DNA of 64,000 nt from the NCBI GenBank assembly GCA_949825065.1, contig OX463849.1:36165199-36229198 (forward strand). The letters run 5' to 3'. The translations under genes and the position numbers were made by a program. Under the pieces are notes generated by a model. That model did no database searches, was not told the origin of the DNA, and worked only from the letters and a program-made list of their open reading frames with translations. This stretch comes from Odontocerum albicorne (Eukaryota > Arthropoda > Insecta > Trichoptera > Odontoceridae). Of this stretch, positions 31,546-42,827 are shown piece after piece. How positions within the stretch are numbered: the stretch's first letter is position 1; each line of letters starts with the position of its first letter.

Positions 31546-31664
31546 TTTATCAAAAGTGTAATACAATAACACACACTTCGTTCCAAGATTATCTCTAATA
31601 GGTATAGCACCAATATTACTTTTCATTTTCAAACCTTTTTTTTGTAAAAATAAGTAACAGCGGG

Positions 31665-31925
31665 AATAAATAATAATAAATAAATACAGGTTTATTACAT
31701 AATACATTTAGCATAGTATGTACATAATACATTTAGACATATTTCAAGAACATATTAAAAAGAGAATACATTAAAAAACAGAAGCTATCAAAAGGTCTGG
31801 GCTCATCTCATAACACCACCCAAGATACACCCCACCAATATAAGGCGAGCCCAGCCACGGGGACACCAGATGTTTTTCAGCCCACACCCTTGAACACGTA
31901 GAACAAGAAGATAAAAAACACAGAT
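31665..31925 (-). repeat. T4 repeat (GC-rich, probable LINE 3' region)
   Basis: Nearly identical core at 52220-52350: 'agaagctatcaaaaggtctg', 'ggcgagcccagccacgggg', 'acaccagatgtttttcagcc'. On the reverse strand it runs into 'ataaacctgtatttatttat', a polyadenylation-like end, which sets the orientation. The CTGGGCTC...GAGCCCAG arms could form a stem. Family not recognised. Confidence 0.7.
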
Positions 31926-32454
31926 TTAACAATATACCACGGATTTAACAATAGTTTATTTTAATTCAAAGTGCTCTTAAGATAAAAACTTACCGAGTAC
32001 TTAAAATTTATCGATACTATTGAAATCATCATTTACCACACTTTTAAAGACAAAATAATCAGTAAATACATGTTTTACTGACTCTTTTATTAAATTATTG
32101 AGGTACGAACATTAATTTTAATTAAATTAACTGAAATATTTGGTGGGTTGGATCTTCTTTGTATAAATTCAATAAAATAATAATTAGATCCAATCACCGA
32201 TAAAACCTTATCTCACGAGAAATATCTTGACACAGCCTCCAGGCTTTTTAATCACTGAAGTTGTCAATCAATCAGACCATTGCGGGCTAACAATACAGGT
32301 ACCGATCTGCTGCACGCGAGTGTCGTTTTATATTGTAGTGTATATATATTTGCAAGGATACTGATCATAAAAGTTATTAAATTACGCAAACATCACATGC
32401 AGGCATTTGTTTAGAAAAGTATACAATAGTTAAGTCTTTTTGTACTTTGATTTC
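31926..32454. other. no feature recognised
   Basis: AT-rich spacer leading into a minisatellite. Confidence 0.45.
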
Positions 32455-32665
32455 AATTCTCACCACTCATCCCTTCTACACACACGTTGTTATATCTTCA
32501 TCACTCATCCTTTCTACACACACGTTGTTAAATCTTTATCACTCATCCCTTCTACACACATGCTGTTATATCTTCATCACTCATCCTTTCTACACACACG
32601 TTGTTATATCTTCATTACTCATCCCTTTTACACACACGCTATATTTTCATCACTCATCTCTTCGA
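32455..32665. repeat. 38-bp minisatellite, about 5.5 copies
   Basis: The unit carries 'catcactcatcctttctaca' and 'cacacgttgttatatctt'. 'ctacacac' recurs at 32476, 32514, 32552 and 32590, exactly 38 apart. The two overlapping open frames here are repeat artefacts. Confidence 0.93.
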
Positions 32666-32679
32666 ATTAAATACCAAAC

Positions 32680-33115
32680 ATGACGATTTTCACCATTCAT
32701 TCATTTTACATCTAAGTAATTGAACCATATGTCTTAGGAAAAAAATCCAAATAAATTAAAGATTTCATCATTCATCCTTCCTACTTACAAGTTATCGAAC
32801 CATATATCATATCTCTGAAAGAAATGCCAAACAATAGAAACAATTTCATCATTCGTTCTTTCTATAAACAATTTATTGATTGATAAATTATCGGAAAAAT
32901 TACCAAATATTAGAAAGGTTTTCATAACTCATTCTTCCTATAAACAAGTAATTGATTCATATATTTTTGATAGAAATTTCCAAAAAAAGAAAGGTTTTCA
33001 TTACCAATTCTTTCTATATGTAAGTTATTGAATCATATGTATTTGGAAGAAACTTTTATCTCACATTATTTCTATACACAATATATTGAACCTATGTTGG
33101 AAGAAACACCAAACA
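32680..33115. repeat. degenerate tandem repeat, 75-81 bp units
   Basis: 'tttcatcattcatccttcc'-like starts recur near 32763, 32844, 32919 and 32995. Each is followed by 'acaagttattgaaccatata' and a 'gaaagaaatgccaaa' stretch. The first half of the unit resembles the adjacent 38-bp unit. Confidence 0.75.
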
Positions 33116-33640
33116 AAATGTATATTTTTACTGCTGGTGATTTGAAAAAAATATGTTTTTTGCGGAAACAGTTACACCTGGTTTCAGTCTCAGAATATCT
33201 ATTTTTATTTCGTTGATATTTTTAACATTCCAATGCCACCAAAAAGATATGACTTTCATTCTTAATTCTTGATACATTTAAGTCTAACAATATCATTAAT
33301 CATGATTAAACCAATAAACCGGCTATGCTACTATTGTTATTGGCATGGAATGGTAGCGGATCAACATCATTGCTGAAACGATCTCATTTCTCATTTACTA
33401 AATTGAATTATCATGCTGAATGGACAGGAGAATAAAAAAAATGTCACGTAGTTATTAAATGCCAAGGTACATTGTTCGGTTCTTCAACACAAAGCAAGGA
33501 ATCGCTCACACCGGAGAAAGTGACGCATATAATAAGTTTCATAAATTTCTTCAATGTGATTGTTTCATCGGCTGTGATCTATGTAGAATAGAGATTTCAA
33601 ATCTCGGGGAACCCCTTTGTAAACACATATAAGGTAAGAC
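33116..33640. other. no feature recognised
   Basis: Nothing supported. Confidence 0.4.
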
Positions 33641-34475
33641 AGTGCTATATTAAAAACTGTATTTACGCGGATGACGTCGCAATATGCGCCGATAGTGGAG
33701 CATAGCCGGAAGGTGCACTGCAAGCCTGGAGAGACCAGCTGAGTGGTAGTGGACTGAAGCTAAGCGTCTCAAAAACCATGTATATGGTTCTGAATGAACC
33801 TGGCACAGACACAACGCCAATCAACATCAGTGGCCGACAAATATAAAAGTGTCAGGAGTACTAGTACCTGGGGACCATTATCCACTCGTTAGGAGACCTA
33901 GATTCAAATATTCAGCACCGAATATCCTCAGCTTGGCTGAAATGGCGGGAAGTTGCGGGTGTGAATTGTGATAAAAAGATGACCATCAAATTCAAAAGGC
34001 TAGTTCACAAGAGTGTCATCGGCCTGTGCTCATATATGGGTCAGAAACCTGGAATACCTCTCTAAGGCACGTCTGTGCCATACAGACAGCTGAGATGAAA
34101 ATGTTGAGATGGATGTGTGGTGTCACAAGGCTTGACATGATTCAAAACTCCTACATCCATGGGAGTCTAGGTGTACGTGACATCTCTGATAAAATTCAAG
34201 AGAGCAGGCTGCGATGGTATGGACACGTCAGCAGAAGACAGCCAGAGTATATAGGAAACAGGGCGCAGACACTTAATGTTCCTGCTAAGAGGTCCCGAGG
34301 AAGACCCAAGCGCGGGTGGCGTGAGGTTGTTGGGCGGGACATGAGGGACGCCGATATCGCTCCGGAAGATGCACAGGATCGGGCGAAATGGCGGCGAATT
34401 ATTGGAAGGACAAACCCCACCACCACCAGGGGGAATAATAATGCTAAGGAAAAGAGAGAGAGAGTGTTCTATTAA
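33641..34475 (+). pseudogene. RTE-like LINE ORF2 relic (palm to C-terminus)
   Basis: Begins at the reverse-transcriptase active-site box IYADDVAICADSGA (33661-33702), then a stop. It continues LQAWRDQLSGSGLKLSVSKT, a stop near 33844, YLGTIIHSLGDLDSNIQHRI, and a frameshift near 34020. The longest clean stretch, 34026-34475, reads LIYGSETWNTS, AEMKMLRWMCGVTRLDMIQN, ESRLRWYGHVSRR, RGRPKRGWREVVGRDMRDAD, EDAQDRAKWRRIIGR. These are the thumb and C-terminal signatures of RTE-type non-LTR ORF2. The endonuclease and fingers are absent (5' truncation). The GC content and clean C-terminal frame suggest it is younger than the L1 relics. Confidence 0.9.
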
Positions 34476-34494
34476 AAAAACATTTTAGATGTTT

Positions 34495-34903
34495 TACATC
34501 ACACTTCACTCCTCCATCTGGCATACTTTTTGCTATGCGGCAATCCAATCAACGTTAAAGATGTTACTAACATATACTGCATCCTGACCTCAATGCTGAG
34601 GAACGTGACCCAAGATATTGCTTTAGTTCGCGTACATATTTCTTCAGTCCTCTCGTCATTTTGCAACTCGATATTTTTAATTCATTCAAATAAACCGTCA
34701 TGAGACTTTAAGGTTAATAATGTACTTAAATATTGAATAGTCTAGTCCTAGTGAGTAGTTTAGTTTTTCTCTGATATATATTTTCATTGCTCACTTCATT
34801 CCATACGTGCTGAATGTATATTAATATGAAAGGTTATAGTTACGTGCATTTTCAGGCATTGTTTACCTAAATTTCTTGATCGTTTTTTTGGCGTCATTTG
34901 GAG
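34495..34903. other. no feature recognised
   Basis: Nothing supported. Confidence 0.4.
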
Positions 34904-35200
34904 ATGGAACAAAATAAGTTGTTTTTTCGGTGTTGATGCTTTTTACTACTGTAGAAGAAAAAAATGCGACGTATACAAAAAAAAAATTGAACATTGTATG
35001 CCGATAATGCAAAAAGCAACCAGGTGTGTCGAGTGTGGTTAAAAATAATTCGTAATGGTGATATGAACCTCGAAGGTTTCATTCGTGTTGGAAGACCAAA
35101 TCAAGACAGTGATCGAGAATAACCTGCATTTTAGGACAATACATATTGCTGAGGTACTAAAAATATTGAAAATCACCGTCCACGAGTATTTAGTGCTGTT
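34904..35200 (+). pseudogene. mariner transposase N-terminal relic
   Basis: From ATG 34904, broken frames give KNATYTKKKIEHC, then RVWLKIIRNGDMNLE and FIRVGRPNQDSDRE. These correspond to the paired helix-turn-helix DNA-binding region of mariner transposases (pattern W..F..G.F.LED..RSGRP). Stops follow and no catalytic domain or termini are present. A hAT end lies just downstream. Confidence 0.7.
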
Positions 35201-35229
35201 TTTGGCTTGAATTTAATTTAATACTTGTT

Positions 35230-35303
35230 TCGCAAGCTTTTGTTAATTCTCGCGGATCCTTAATGTTCCACGGAACACCGGTTGAGAACCATTGGTGTAG
35301 AAT
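35230..35303 (-). mobile_element. hAT terminus fragment (TGGTTCTCAACC type)
   Basis: The reverse strand starts 'caatggttctcaaccggtgt', then 'tccgtggaacattaaggat' and 'cgcgagaattaac'. This is a well-known hAT non-autonomous end. The same fragment, more diverged, is at 42828-42890. Confidence 0.65.
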
Positions 35304-35659
35304 GATACTTTGTATTTCACTTTGCATAAGGAATTTAATGTGTGCTGATTAGTCAACATGGACCATTGTTATATCAGTTTGACCCCAATAAAATGATTGG
35401 CATTTGAATACCCCATGTTAAAGTGATAGACCTTTTTTTATAACTTTTTTTGCACAATTAACTTTTCCTTTGATTTAATACTTATGATTATTTTATTGAT
35501 TTATATGGCAATATATTTGACTGACAGCTGTACGGAATAGAGCCTTAGTCTATTGCAACATTTTCAGCAATCTACAATCTGAATTTTTGTGATAGTTATT
35601 GAATATTTTAGATAATTTGTTTTATTACACTGATTAGCAGACGTAATAATTTTGAAAAA
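35304..35659. other. no feature recognised
   Basis: AT-rich spacer. Confidence 0.45.
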
Positions 35660-35840
35660 AAATAATCACGTAGAGATACATGCATACCATCATGCCATTT
35701 CCCAGACGGGGTAGATAGAGAGGACAGAGTGCCAGACTTTCCTATCAAGACGAACATTTTTAACCTCTTCTACGTCCATATACCTTCTCATACAACTTTT
35801 ACGATTCTTTTGACTTTATACGATTCCTTCTTACAGAATT
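35660..35840 (-). mobile_element. L1-family LINE 3' end
   Basis: Plus-strand 'cataccatcatgccatttcc', 'ggggtagatagagaggacag', 'ctacgtccatataccttctc' and 'acttttacgattcttt' are the complement of the family C-terminus and end. Confidence 0.8.
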
Positions 35841-35984
35841 TCAAATTTTTATTCACTGTAAACTCAATTACACGGTAAACGATGTTGCAAAGAAAAGCTA
35901 AGTACATGGGAGCAGAAATTAAAATATGGATCTATAGAACATGGGATCTATAGAAGACTTGCAATAACACGTGTTTTTTAAACG

Positions 35985-36360
35985 AAGGCAATCCTTAGAA
36001 TATCGGAAATAATGGTCTTGCAATGTGTAACTGGTACACTCATAAACAGCATGAGAAATAGAGAAATAAGAAGAACGTGTTTAATAGAAGATATCGTAAT
36101 TTAGGGAAGATGTTATTGGTGGAATCATGTTCAAATAGTGAATGAGATCCAAATTCCAATAGTTTTTCATGGCTTTTCAAAGGAACTCGATCACCAGGCA
36201 GACCTTCAAAGTGATGGAGGGATAGCTGATAGTCCACATCTCAGATTACTAGAGAAATAATAGATCCAGAATCTTCTGCAAGAAGAACTTCAAATAAATG
36301 GAAAAATAAAACGTAAATTGAGTGATTCCCAACAGTAAAACATAAAATGGTGTTTTTTGC
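35985..36360 (+). mobile_element. L7 LINE C-terminal relic
   Basis: Broken frames give SMRNREIRRTCLIEDIV, a decayed RWGR-RRFWNEHV segment, NEIQIPIVFHGF and a SPGRPSKW-like piece ('tcaccaggcagaccttcaaa'). This parallels L7 at 51937-52175. Confidence 0.6.
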
Positions 36361-36379
36361 GATATTCGTTCCTTTTCTA

Positions 36380-36520
36380 AATCTGGTTGGTTGGATTAAG
36401 TAAATGATATTTTGAAAGAAGGAAATGTAAAAAATAATGTAAATCGTAGGAGTGGTATGAGAAGTTGTATGGATGCGAAAGAGGCGAAGAATATGTGTCA
36501 AGATAAAAAAATCTGACAAG
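36380..36520 (+). mobile_element. L1-family LINE C-terminal piece
   Basis: 'gaaagaaggaaatgtaaaaa', 'aatcgtaggagtggtatgag' and 'gatgcgaaagaggcgaagaa' correspond to the KKGKV...RRSCMRKCMD.KEAKE stretch. Confidence 0.65.
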
Positions 36521-36789
36521 GAAACGGGGGGATGTTATGCATGTGTAAACTTATTATTATTATTATGCAAGAAAAAAATCTTGCTGCTTATTTCCCCATT
36601 ACCAAAATCAAACATTGAAGTTACAATCTCTACAGAACTTGGCGTATCCAAATATATTAAATTTGAAATATTTCAATGACAAACTCATGCATTAAATGGA
36701 AGAGTATGTGATTCCACTTCTGGATGACCTCTTCCAGTTGAGTACTTAATCTGATGGGCGCAGCCACTACATACCTATTCTTACCTTAG

Positions 36790-37036
36790 ATGTGCAAGGC
36801 CGCGCGGTAACGCACTGGACTTCCGTGCGGAAGGTGGTCGGTTCGAGCCCCGCGCTGTGCTACTCCCCTGGAATGACATGCCCTTTTTTTCCGCCTAGTA
36901 TTCGTGGTTATAAGGATACCTATGACTTCGGTCATATTTAATGTGCTGATGTGCAACGGCTCACTCACTTAAAAAAATACACTACACGGCATAGCTTCGC
37001 TTTCCGACTGAATTTACCCAGCAACGACGATCCTTA
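36790..37036 (+). mobile_element. SINE3 copy, best preserved
   Basis: tRNA-like head: 'ggccgcgcggtaacgcactg', 'gacttccgtgcggaaggtgg', B box 'cggttcgagccccgcgc'. The body carries 'ataaggatacctatgacttc', 'gtgtgcaacggctc'-like text (36949-36962) and 'ttccgactgaatttacccag'. Other copies: 18282-18707 and 55728-55905. It is followed by a hairpin and a duplicated piece of its own body. Confidence 0.8.
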
Positions 37037-37038
37037 CA

Positions 37039-37115
37039 CTCAACTTATATTAAAAATGAATGTTTAATATAAGTTGAGGGTATAAGGATACCTATGACTT
37101 CGGTCATATCTTGTC
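37039..37115. repeat. 16-bp-arm hairpin plus duplicated SINE3 piece
   Basis: CTCAACTTATATTAAA (37039-37054) and its exact complement (37063-37078) flank an 8-nt loop. They are followed by 'ggtataaggatacctatgac' at 37079, a repeat of SINE3 body at 36911. Confidence 0.85.
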
Positions 37116-37225
37116 TTTTAGAATATTTTTAATCCGTCAATTCTTGTGGATTCGTTCCCGAGCTAAAGCACCTTTGAGGCGAATCTGCTTTTGAAACGTT
37201 AATTAATTATTGTTATTAACATTTA

Positions 37226-37929
37226 TTTATTGGAGATTTTGATATAAAGTAAACAAATTGTGGTATATGGCAATCTCAAATCAACAAGAAAAAATAAAGA
37301 GTTAAGTGGACCGTGACAATTGCTGATTGAAAAGTAACAACGTTATTTCGTTAAACACGTTGTAAAGATAGACTTCAAAATACAAGACGATATAATATTT
37401 CTTCCTATTCCTTCACGATCGAGTGGTCAGTCATTTTGAATGTGAAAGATGCATATAGTATGCATGTATTGATTTATTTTTTACATACTGTTGTATTTCA
37501 GTAAGCAAATTTCTTACTTGAGCGTGGCGCAAAATTTTATCATAATTGATTTAAATAATATTTTAAGGGAAAAATTCTAATAAATACGAGTATTTCAAAT
37601 TCACGAAATCATTAAGAGTACCGAGACGCACAAAAAATATTTCTGAAAAAAAAAGCATTTTTTTTATTTAGTTTCGCAGACATTTTTTTTGCAAAAAACA
37701 AATAAGTAAGCAACACAAAACATGTACCAAAAATATTAACCAAAACAAGTAAATTCAATTTATTTTCTCATACCGTTGGTTTCAAAATCTCATGTTTTTA
37801 TGTTGAAAAATAACATTGAAATATACTATTGTAGTATGTCCATATTGCACCTAAACTTCACTTTATGGACTCTCTTTCAAAGGAATTTCGCTCTAACGGA
37901 ATCGAAGGGAACTTACAAATCTTTATTCT
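37226..37929. other. no gene recognised
   Basis: AT-rich. The preceding 37125-37225 ('gattcgttcccgagctaaag') weakly recalls SINE4. Confidence 0.45.
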
Positions 37930-38170
37930 AATATACTGGACAATTATAAACGCCATCGTTAATAAAGATTGTTTTCGGTGTCATATTCATCAACTAAGCT
38001 CTTAAGAGTACACGGAATGACATTGTTGATTGACATTTCTGATGTCGATATCTTCCTGATGATTGAACTCTTTAATTAATATTATAGAGTAACTGAGCAA
38101 CATCACAGAAAATATGAGTAACATTGTTCTTGTTGTCATAATATTATGTTATATTTAGACTTTTGATCAT
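37930..38170 (+). repeat. T1 repeat (probable LINE 3' UTR)
   Basis: 'ttttcggtgtcatattcatc', 'ggaatgacattgttgattga' and 'gttgtcataatattatgtta' match 12240-12480 in order. Confidence 0.65.
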
Positions 38171-38421
38171 TGTATCAAATGTTAAAAAAAATATTTTAAA
38201 AATAACTAACCCATTAACTCTCTTTAAAGAAAAATCGATAAGCGGAATATTTAAAAATTGTAATTTATATGAAGGTTTGACTTTGTTTGGTCCATTTGCT
38301 TACGAGATATTTTTGGTCCTAAACCTTCATGCATTTCACAAGGAACCAGTTCTATGGAAATTTTATTATATTAAAATACTGATTGTTCCAAAATATTATT
38401 TTTTGAAAATCAATAAATATA

Positions 38422-39380
38422 CTATGCGAATCCAGAAAGTAAGTGTACTGAGGCTCTCACGACCGGATGGATTTTATTTTCAACATATTGGGTACAGTTC
38501 CGTGTAGCCTGACCCTTCCCCTCCGCAACGAGACCGCTTCAAGGTCAGTACATTGAGAAGTGTCGACGCGACAACACGTTTCGTGAAAAATGTCAATCCA
38601 ATATCTCGCCAAGTGCGAAATACGCGGCGTCATCCGTTATCTCGTTTGGAAGGGAAAACCTCCGGTTGAGGTTTATAATGAGGTGAAAACTGCATATGGT
38701 GATAAAGCTATGTATCGTACGAGTGTGTACAAGTGGTGTCGCGAGTTTAAAAACGGTCACGTCACACCTCTTCACCCTCCGCCAAAAAGTTCAAAACCAC
38801 AATTTCAGCCAAGAAAATCATGGCATTCGTGTTTTGGGACTGTCAAGGCATAATTTTAATTGAATATATGCCTCAAGGGGAGACCATCAACTCTGCAAGA
38901 TACAGTGAGACCCTAAAAAAATTGCGGAGGGCGATTCAGAACAAGCGGAGAGGAATGCTGACAAAGGGAGTCTGCCTGCTGCACGACAATGCCAGACCAC
39001 ACACGGCCAACGCCACGAAGGAACTGCTCGCCTCGTTTAAATGGGATGTCCTGAACCATCCCGCGCATTCCCCTGACCTAGCACCTTCAGATTACTATCT
39101 CTTTACCTCCCTGAAGCTGCACATGGGTGGAAAAAGGTTTTCAACCGACGAGGAGGTAAAGGAGGAGGTTGAGAAGTGGACGGAGGGGTTGGCGGGAAAC
39201 TACTTCGAGGAAGGCATCAAAAAGTTGATACCCCGCTTCACCACCTGCATTGAGAGGAATGGCGACTATGTCGAAAAATAGCTTACATATGTACTACGGT
39301 AACCACGTAATTTTTTTGTTGAAATAAAAAAAATTGTAACCTACAAAAATTCAGTACACTTACTTTCTGGATATGCCTCG
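38422..39380 (+). mobile_element. mariner copy 1, internally deleted, 959 bp
   Basis: Lies between TA dinucleotides. Terminal repeats share 'atccagaaagtaagtgtact': left end from 38422, right end 39348-39380. It is about 300 bp shorter than a usual intact mariner (near 1.3 kb, family knowledge). The missing part is central. Sister copy at 43298-44248. Confidence 0.92.
38590..39281 (+). pseudogene. mariner transposase, first catalytic Asp region deleted
   Basis: The N-terminal DNA-binding part is present (from 38590: IQYLAKCEIRGVIRYLVWKG, then YRTSVYKWCREFKNG). The frame then jumps across a deletion to PPPKKFKTTISAKKIMAFVF-type sequence in another frame, and stays open from 38820 to the stop at 39281. 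The catalytic C-terminal part keeps two aspartates with mariner DD34D spacing: LLHDNARPH and, 34 residues later, SPDLAPSD. The segment with the first Asp (normally DETW) is gone. The product could at most bind DNA; the termini could still be mobilised by an intact relative. Confidence 0.92.
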
Positions 39381-39734
39381 TACAATGCATATGTGAGTGG
39401 AAGGCAAAAATATCTAGCAAGCAGCATGGAAGACGAAACAAAGAGTTTTCGAAAATTAAATACTGATAATGTTGGTTCACGCTTTTTTACGTTTTAAATA
39501 GCAAATTCAAATCTCACATGAAAATAATCCAGATAAACAGAAAAAACTAAACCAATTCTTGAAAAAAAGAATGACGTTAAACATTATTCCGAGTAGCTAG
39601 AAGAGAAAAAGAGGAAATATGTGAAGCAACAAACCTATTAATATTTTCAATAGCTCCAATCGACAAATTCTGAATTGTTATCATCTAATTCTTCCCTTTA
39701 AATGCTATAATTATTATTTATGTTACAAATGCGT
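39381..39734. other. no feature recognised
   Basis: Nothing supported. Confidence 0.45.
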
Positions 39735-40065
39735 TTAATTATAGCATTTACGTCGATGTATGGAAGAGAAACGTGGACGTGAAAAAATACTGAGAGAAGC
39801 CGAATAAATGCTGTAGAGATGTGTGTATTGAGAAGAATACATGAAGTGACAATGTATGACAGAATACGGAATGAAGTGATAAGGGACGAACATGAACTTA
39901 AGAGTGATGTGTTAAGTAAGATGAAGAAGAGTACGTTGAGATAGTTTTGGTAAATAACAAAACAGATGCAGTGCAAATGAGGCTTTGAATATGTGTTAAG
40001 TTAGGAAATTATGATGCCTTGTCTTCTCAGTCTACCTCACCAGGAAAATAGTGTGATGGTATGTA
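39735..40065 (+). mobile_element. L1-family LINE 3' relic
   Basis: 'atgtatggaagagaaacgtg' (YGRETW), then LRRIHEVTMYDRIRNEVIRD- and HELKSDVLSKMKKSTLR-like residues, then a deletion, ending 'ctcagtctacctcaccagg', 'gtgatggtatgtat'. It is the clearest peptide match of this family, though incomplete. Confidence 0.8.
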
Positions 40066-40565
40066 TCTTTCTTCATGCAATCTAAATGTGTATTTAATTA
40101 AAAAAATAATTTAATATATGCAAGTTCATTTACTTTTGAGAACTGAAAACTTTTTAGGAACTGAAAAGTAAGGTATAGATGTATTTTAATAAAATTTTAC
40201 AGTGAAACATGCGTAAAATAAATATTTTCGTAGTGCTTGTAAATAGTAGAAACGGTAAATAACCGTGATTCCTTGTTTATAACGTTTCAATGTGATAAAA
40301 ATTTGAATAAATTTCAATTTCAGGGTCGGATTTACTTAAGTAATTACTTAAATAAAATATTCAGAGGTCACCACTTGTTGCTGAATTTAAATTGCCTTGA
40401 GTAGTTTATTTAAAACGATTTATTTTCTAAATGTTTAAAAAAATAAATTCAAGCACTATTTCGTAATGTAAAATGACCTATTCGATAATTATTTTTGTGT
40501 GTTATGTATATGCTATTGTGAAAGTTAATGTATAGTGAATATTAACAATTACTAAAACAGTTTGA
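40066..40565. other. no feature recognised
   Basis: AT-rich spacer. Confidence 0.45.
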
Positions 40566-40624
40566 AAATCATAAATTATTTATTACTTGTAATTATATAA
40601 ATTATTTATTACTTGTAATTATAA
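40566..40624. repeat. 29-bp tandem duplication
   Basis: 'ataaattatttattacttg' and 'taattat' occur twice, 29 bp apart. Confidence 0.85.
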
Positions 40625-40639
40625 TCTCTCTAGTGTTTA

Positions 40640-40930
40640 TTAATATTACTCACTGAACTCACCCATCACAATGCGTTTTAACTCACCTATCACACGTAAA
40701 CATACTGTTCAGATGACAGAACTAATCAATCTTCTCCAGTTTTTTTGAGATAACCCATACATTGCACACACTTTTTACTAAACTTACAACCATAACTTCT
40801 AATTCAGTTACATTCATTTTCAAACCTCATACTCATATAGCTCACTTATCACATGTCTTAAATCGCCTTCATTTTAAGCAAGTGTAACCATGTCATCTGC
40901 AAACATGATATGTTTTAGCATCATATTTTA
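40640..40930 (-). mobile_element. L1-family LINE, reverse-transcriptase piece
   Basis: The reverse strand reads MFADDMVTLA at the active-site box (plus-strand 'gtcatctgcaaacatgat', 40893-40910), then the connection region down to 'caatgcgttttaactcac'. Stops present. Confidence 0.75.
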
Positions 40931-40969
40931 ACGATACGAATCAACCTTATCTTTTGGAGGATATTTATA

Positions 40970-41055
40970 AGTTCTTTTTTTTATAATTGTAACTATGTTA
41001 TATAAAGAACATTTAAGTTTTGTTTATTTTGTCAATAAATAAATATATATCTTTA
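40970..41055 (+). repeat. T3 repeat (LINE 3' end)
   Basis: 'gttatataaagaacatttaa' and 'tattttgtcaataaataaat' match 47480-47535. Polyadenylation-like tail; no coding part seen. Confidence 0.6.
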
Positions 41056-41499
41056 CAAGTTTTAAGAGTCACATGGCCTTTTGTGATGGCAGCACTCTGA
41101 GAGGCCCTACATAGAAAGACACAGAAACTAGTTTTGTGTAGAGTTGGGTAGATGAACTGGAGACGAATCGACCAAGAAGAACAGTCTTAATTTAACAATA
41201 AAATAGGCGACGGGAAACATTTTTTTTCTTCTGATTCGATCCTGAATAAATGTGTGAATTATAATATTGATAATGGAATAACATTCTTAGACTAAAGGAA
41301 GCTTAAAAAATATTTTGATTAAATAAAATATTCCATAGTTTCAGAGTAAATATTGACATCTCGAGCAATCGTGATAAATGGGAGGAGAACGAGATAAATT
41401 CCATATCTGTATTGTTTACTTGGTATTGTAAGTGCTCGTTTAAGAAAAAAATATTTGATATTTTTGACGTTAAACAGATGGTGCCTGCGTATACAAAAC
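41056..41499. other. no feature recognised
   Basis: Overlapping short frames on both strands carry nothing recognisable. Confidence 0.4.
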
Positions 41500-41735
41500 T
41501 TTTGGTTCCAATAAAATGTGGTTTTCTCACTACACATGTTTTTTTTAGACATATGCAGATGCATGGAATATATAGTACGTACTTAGTCACTACCTTCCTA
41601 TCTTTGCACTCGGCTTATATATATTTATTTTGTAATATTGTTAATCTATCAATTATAGTGGGTTCGAGTCGTTCGAAGTTTTGCACTCTAAACGTCGCTA
41701 TATAAATTGTTCTTTAATTATAATTATTGACATTA
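41500..41735 (+). mobile_element. SINE4-like repeat
   Basis: 'gacatatgcagatgcatgg', 'agtgggttcgagtcgttcg' (B-box-like), 'ctctaaacgtcgctatataa' match 24110-24290. Confidence 0.55.
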
Positions 41736-41754
41736 GAATGTGATTAGAATTAGA

Positions 41755-41872
41755 CGACCTCCGTTTTTTAAATAGGATTCCAGCCTGGTTAACACTTAGG
41801 GCCTATAAAAAAAATATCTTTCTGGTTGGTTGGAAGAGATTGCCACATGGCAATAAACACGCCAGGTTAAAC
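41755..41872 (+). mobile_element. SINE1 with tRNA head deleted
   Basis: Starts 'gacgacctccg', jumps directly to 'taggattccagcctgg', then a well-preserved tail 'ggttggttggaagagattgc', 'cacatggcaataaacac'. The promoter boxes are lost. Confidence 0.8.
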
Positions 41873-42129
41873 AAAAAAATGTGCTTACGAAACTTGGACC
41901 TGGCAAAAAAGTGATATAACGAAGATAAATGTGGTAGAAATAAGAGCGAAGCGTATAAAGTATGAAAAAATAATGTACGACAGAAAAGGGAACTCAATTA
42001 AATTTTAATTCAAACGACGATTTTATCGAGTTTAAAGAGAAAACTCTCCTCAAGGGAGCTCTAACTCTGGACTTGAACCCACTTATACTAAACAAATCAC
42101 ATCTGGCAAAAAAAGGAGTGCAGAGTGAA

Positions 42130-42240
42130 TCATGTATAACACTGTCTTTGTATACAGTACAGCCTTGTGGGAATATTGTCATGTAAAAATTTCTCCAACC
42201 AACCAGATAAAAAGTATGAGACGTTAGAGGTATACCATTC
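42130..42240 (-). mobile_element. SINE1 tail, reverse
   Basis: 'tgtatacagtacagccttgt', 'ctccaaccaaccagataaa'. Only tail and part of the body. Confidence 0.65.
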
Positions 42241-42284
42241 CACGCCATTAACATGGATCTGCAATTGTCAAACCTCTTTCATAA

Positions 42285-42410
42285 CACCCCGTCCTTTTGG
42301 GTCTACGAGTAGTTGGTAAAATGTGTGTCTTCTGTTCCAGTCTGGTTTTCATTTAATGACAATTATTTGGCCATAAAGTACTATCAACAATGTAATACAA
42401 TACAATAAAG
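42285..42410 (+). mobile_element. SINE1 fragment
   Basis: 'acgagtagttggtaaaatg' (A-box remnant), 'ttccagtctggttttcattt', ending 'caatgtaatacaatacaat'. The middle is deleted. Confidence 0.6.
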
Positions 42411-42827
42411 AAAGTAGATATTTGTATCATATCTGTGCAATTTGAAGGCAGTTCATAATATATTTTGTCAATTTAAACAGAATTATTTTAAAGAAATTAT
42501 TTAAAGATGTTATTTTTTTATCACTGTGGAATAATAGGTCACGTTAAATCCACAATGTGTTCGGTCTTTAATTCAATTTGACATAAATCTAAACCAATTA
42601 AAAGGTTTCAAAAATATTAATGAAATGGCAAAAAATATTCAAGAAGCCTGGAGCATCTGGACTTTTCGTTTATCATGGGTTTATATATTAACGATATATT
42701 GAAGGATAGTTTTCGGATATAAAATGATAATTTGAAATCAATAAGATGAAAATCAGTTTAAACTTTTTTTTCAAGCTAAATAAATAAACAAAATAATGCG
42801 GAAAGGTGGAAAGCTGTCCTTTTTTCG
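42411..42827. other. no feature recognised
   Basis: AT-rich spacer. Confidence 0.45.

Noticed and set aside
32440..32683. Two overlapping 76-78-codon frames with repeated peptides
   Set aside because: Artefacts of the 38-bp minisatellite; both frames are open only because the unit lacks stops.
34196..34426. 76-codon reverse-strand frame
   Set aside because: Antisense shadow of the RTE ORF2 fragment.
36790..36865. Genuine tRNA gene (GC-rich, clear A and B boxes)
   Set aside because: The cloverleaf is not convincing, and the sequence continues into a body shared with two other loci, so it is a SINE3 head.
38593..38775. Reverse-strand frame over mariner copy 1 (also 43421-43648)
   Set aside because: Antisense shadow of the mariner N-terminal region.
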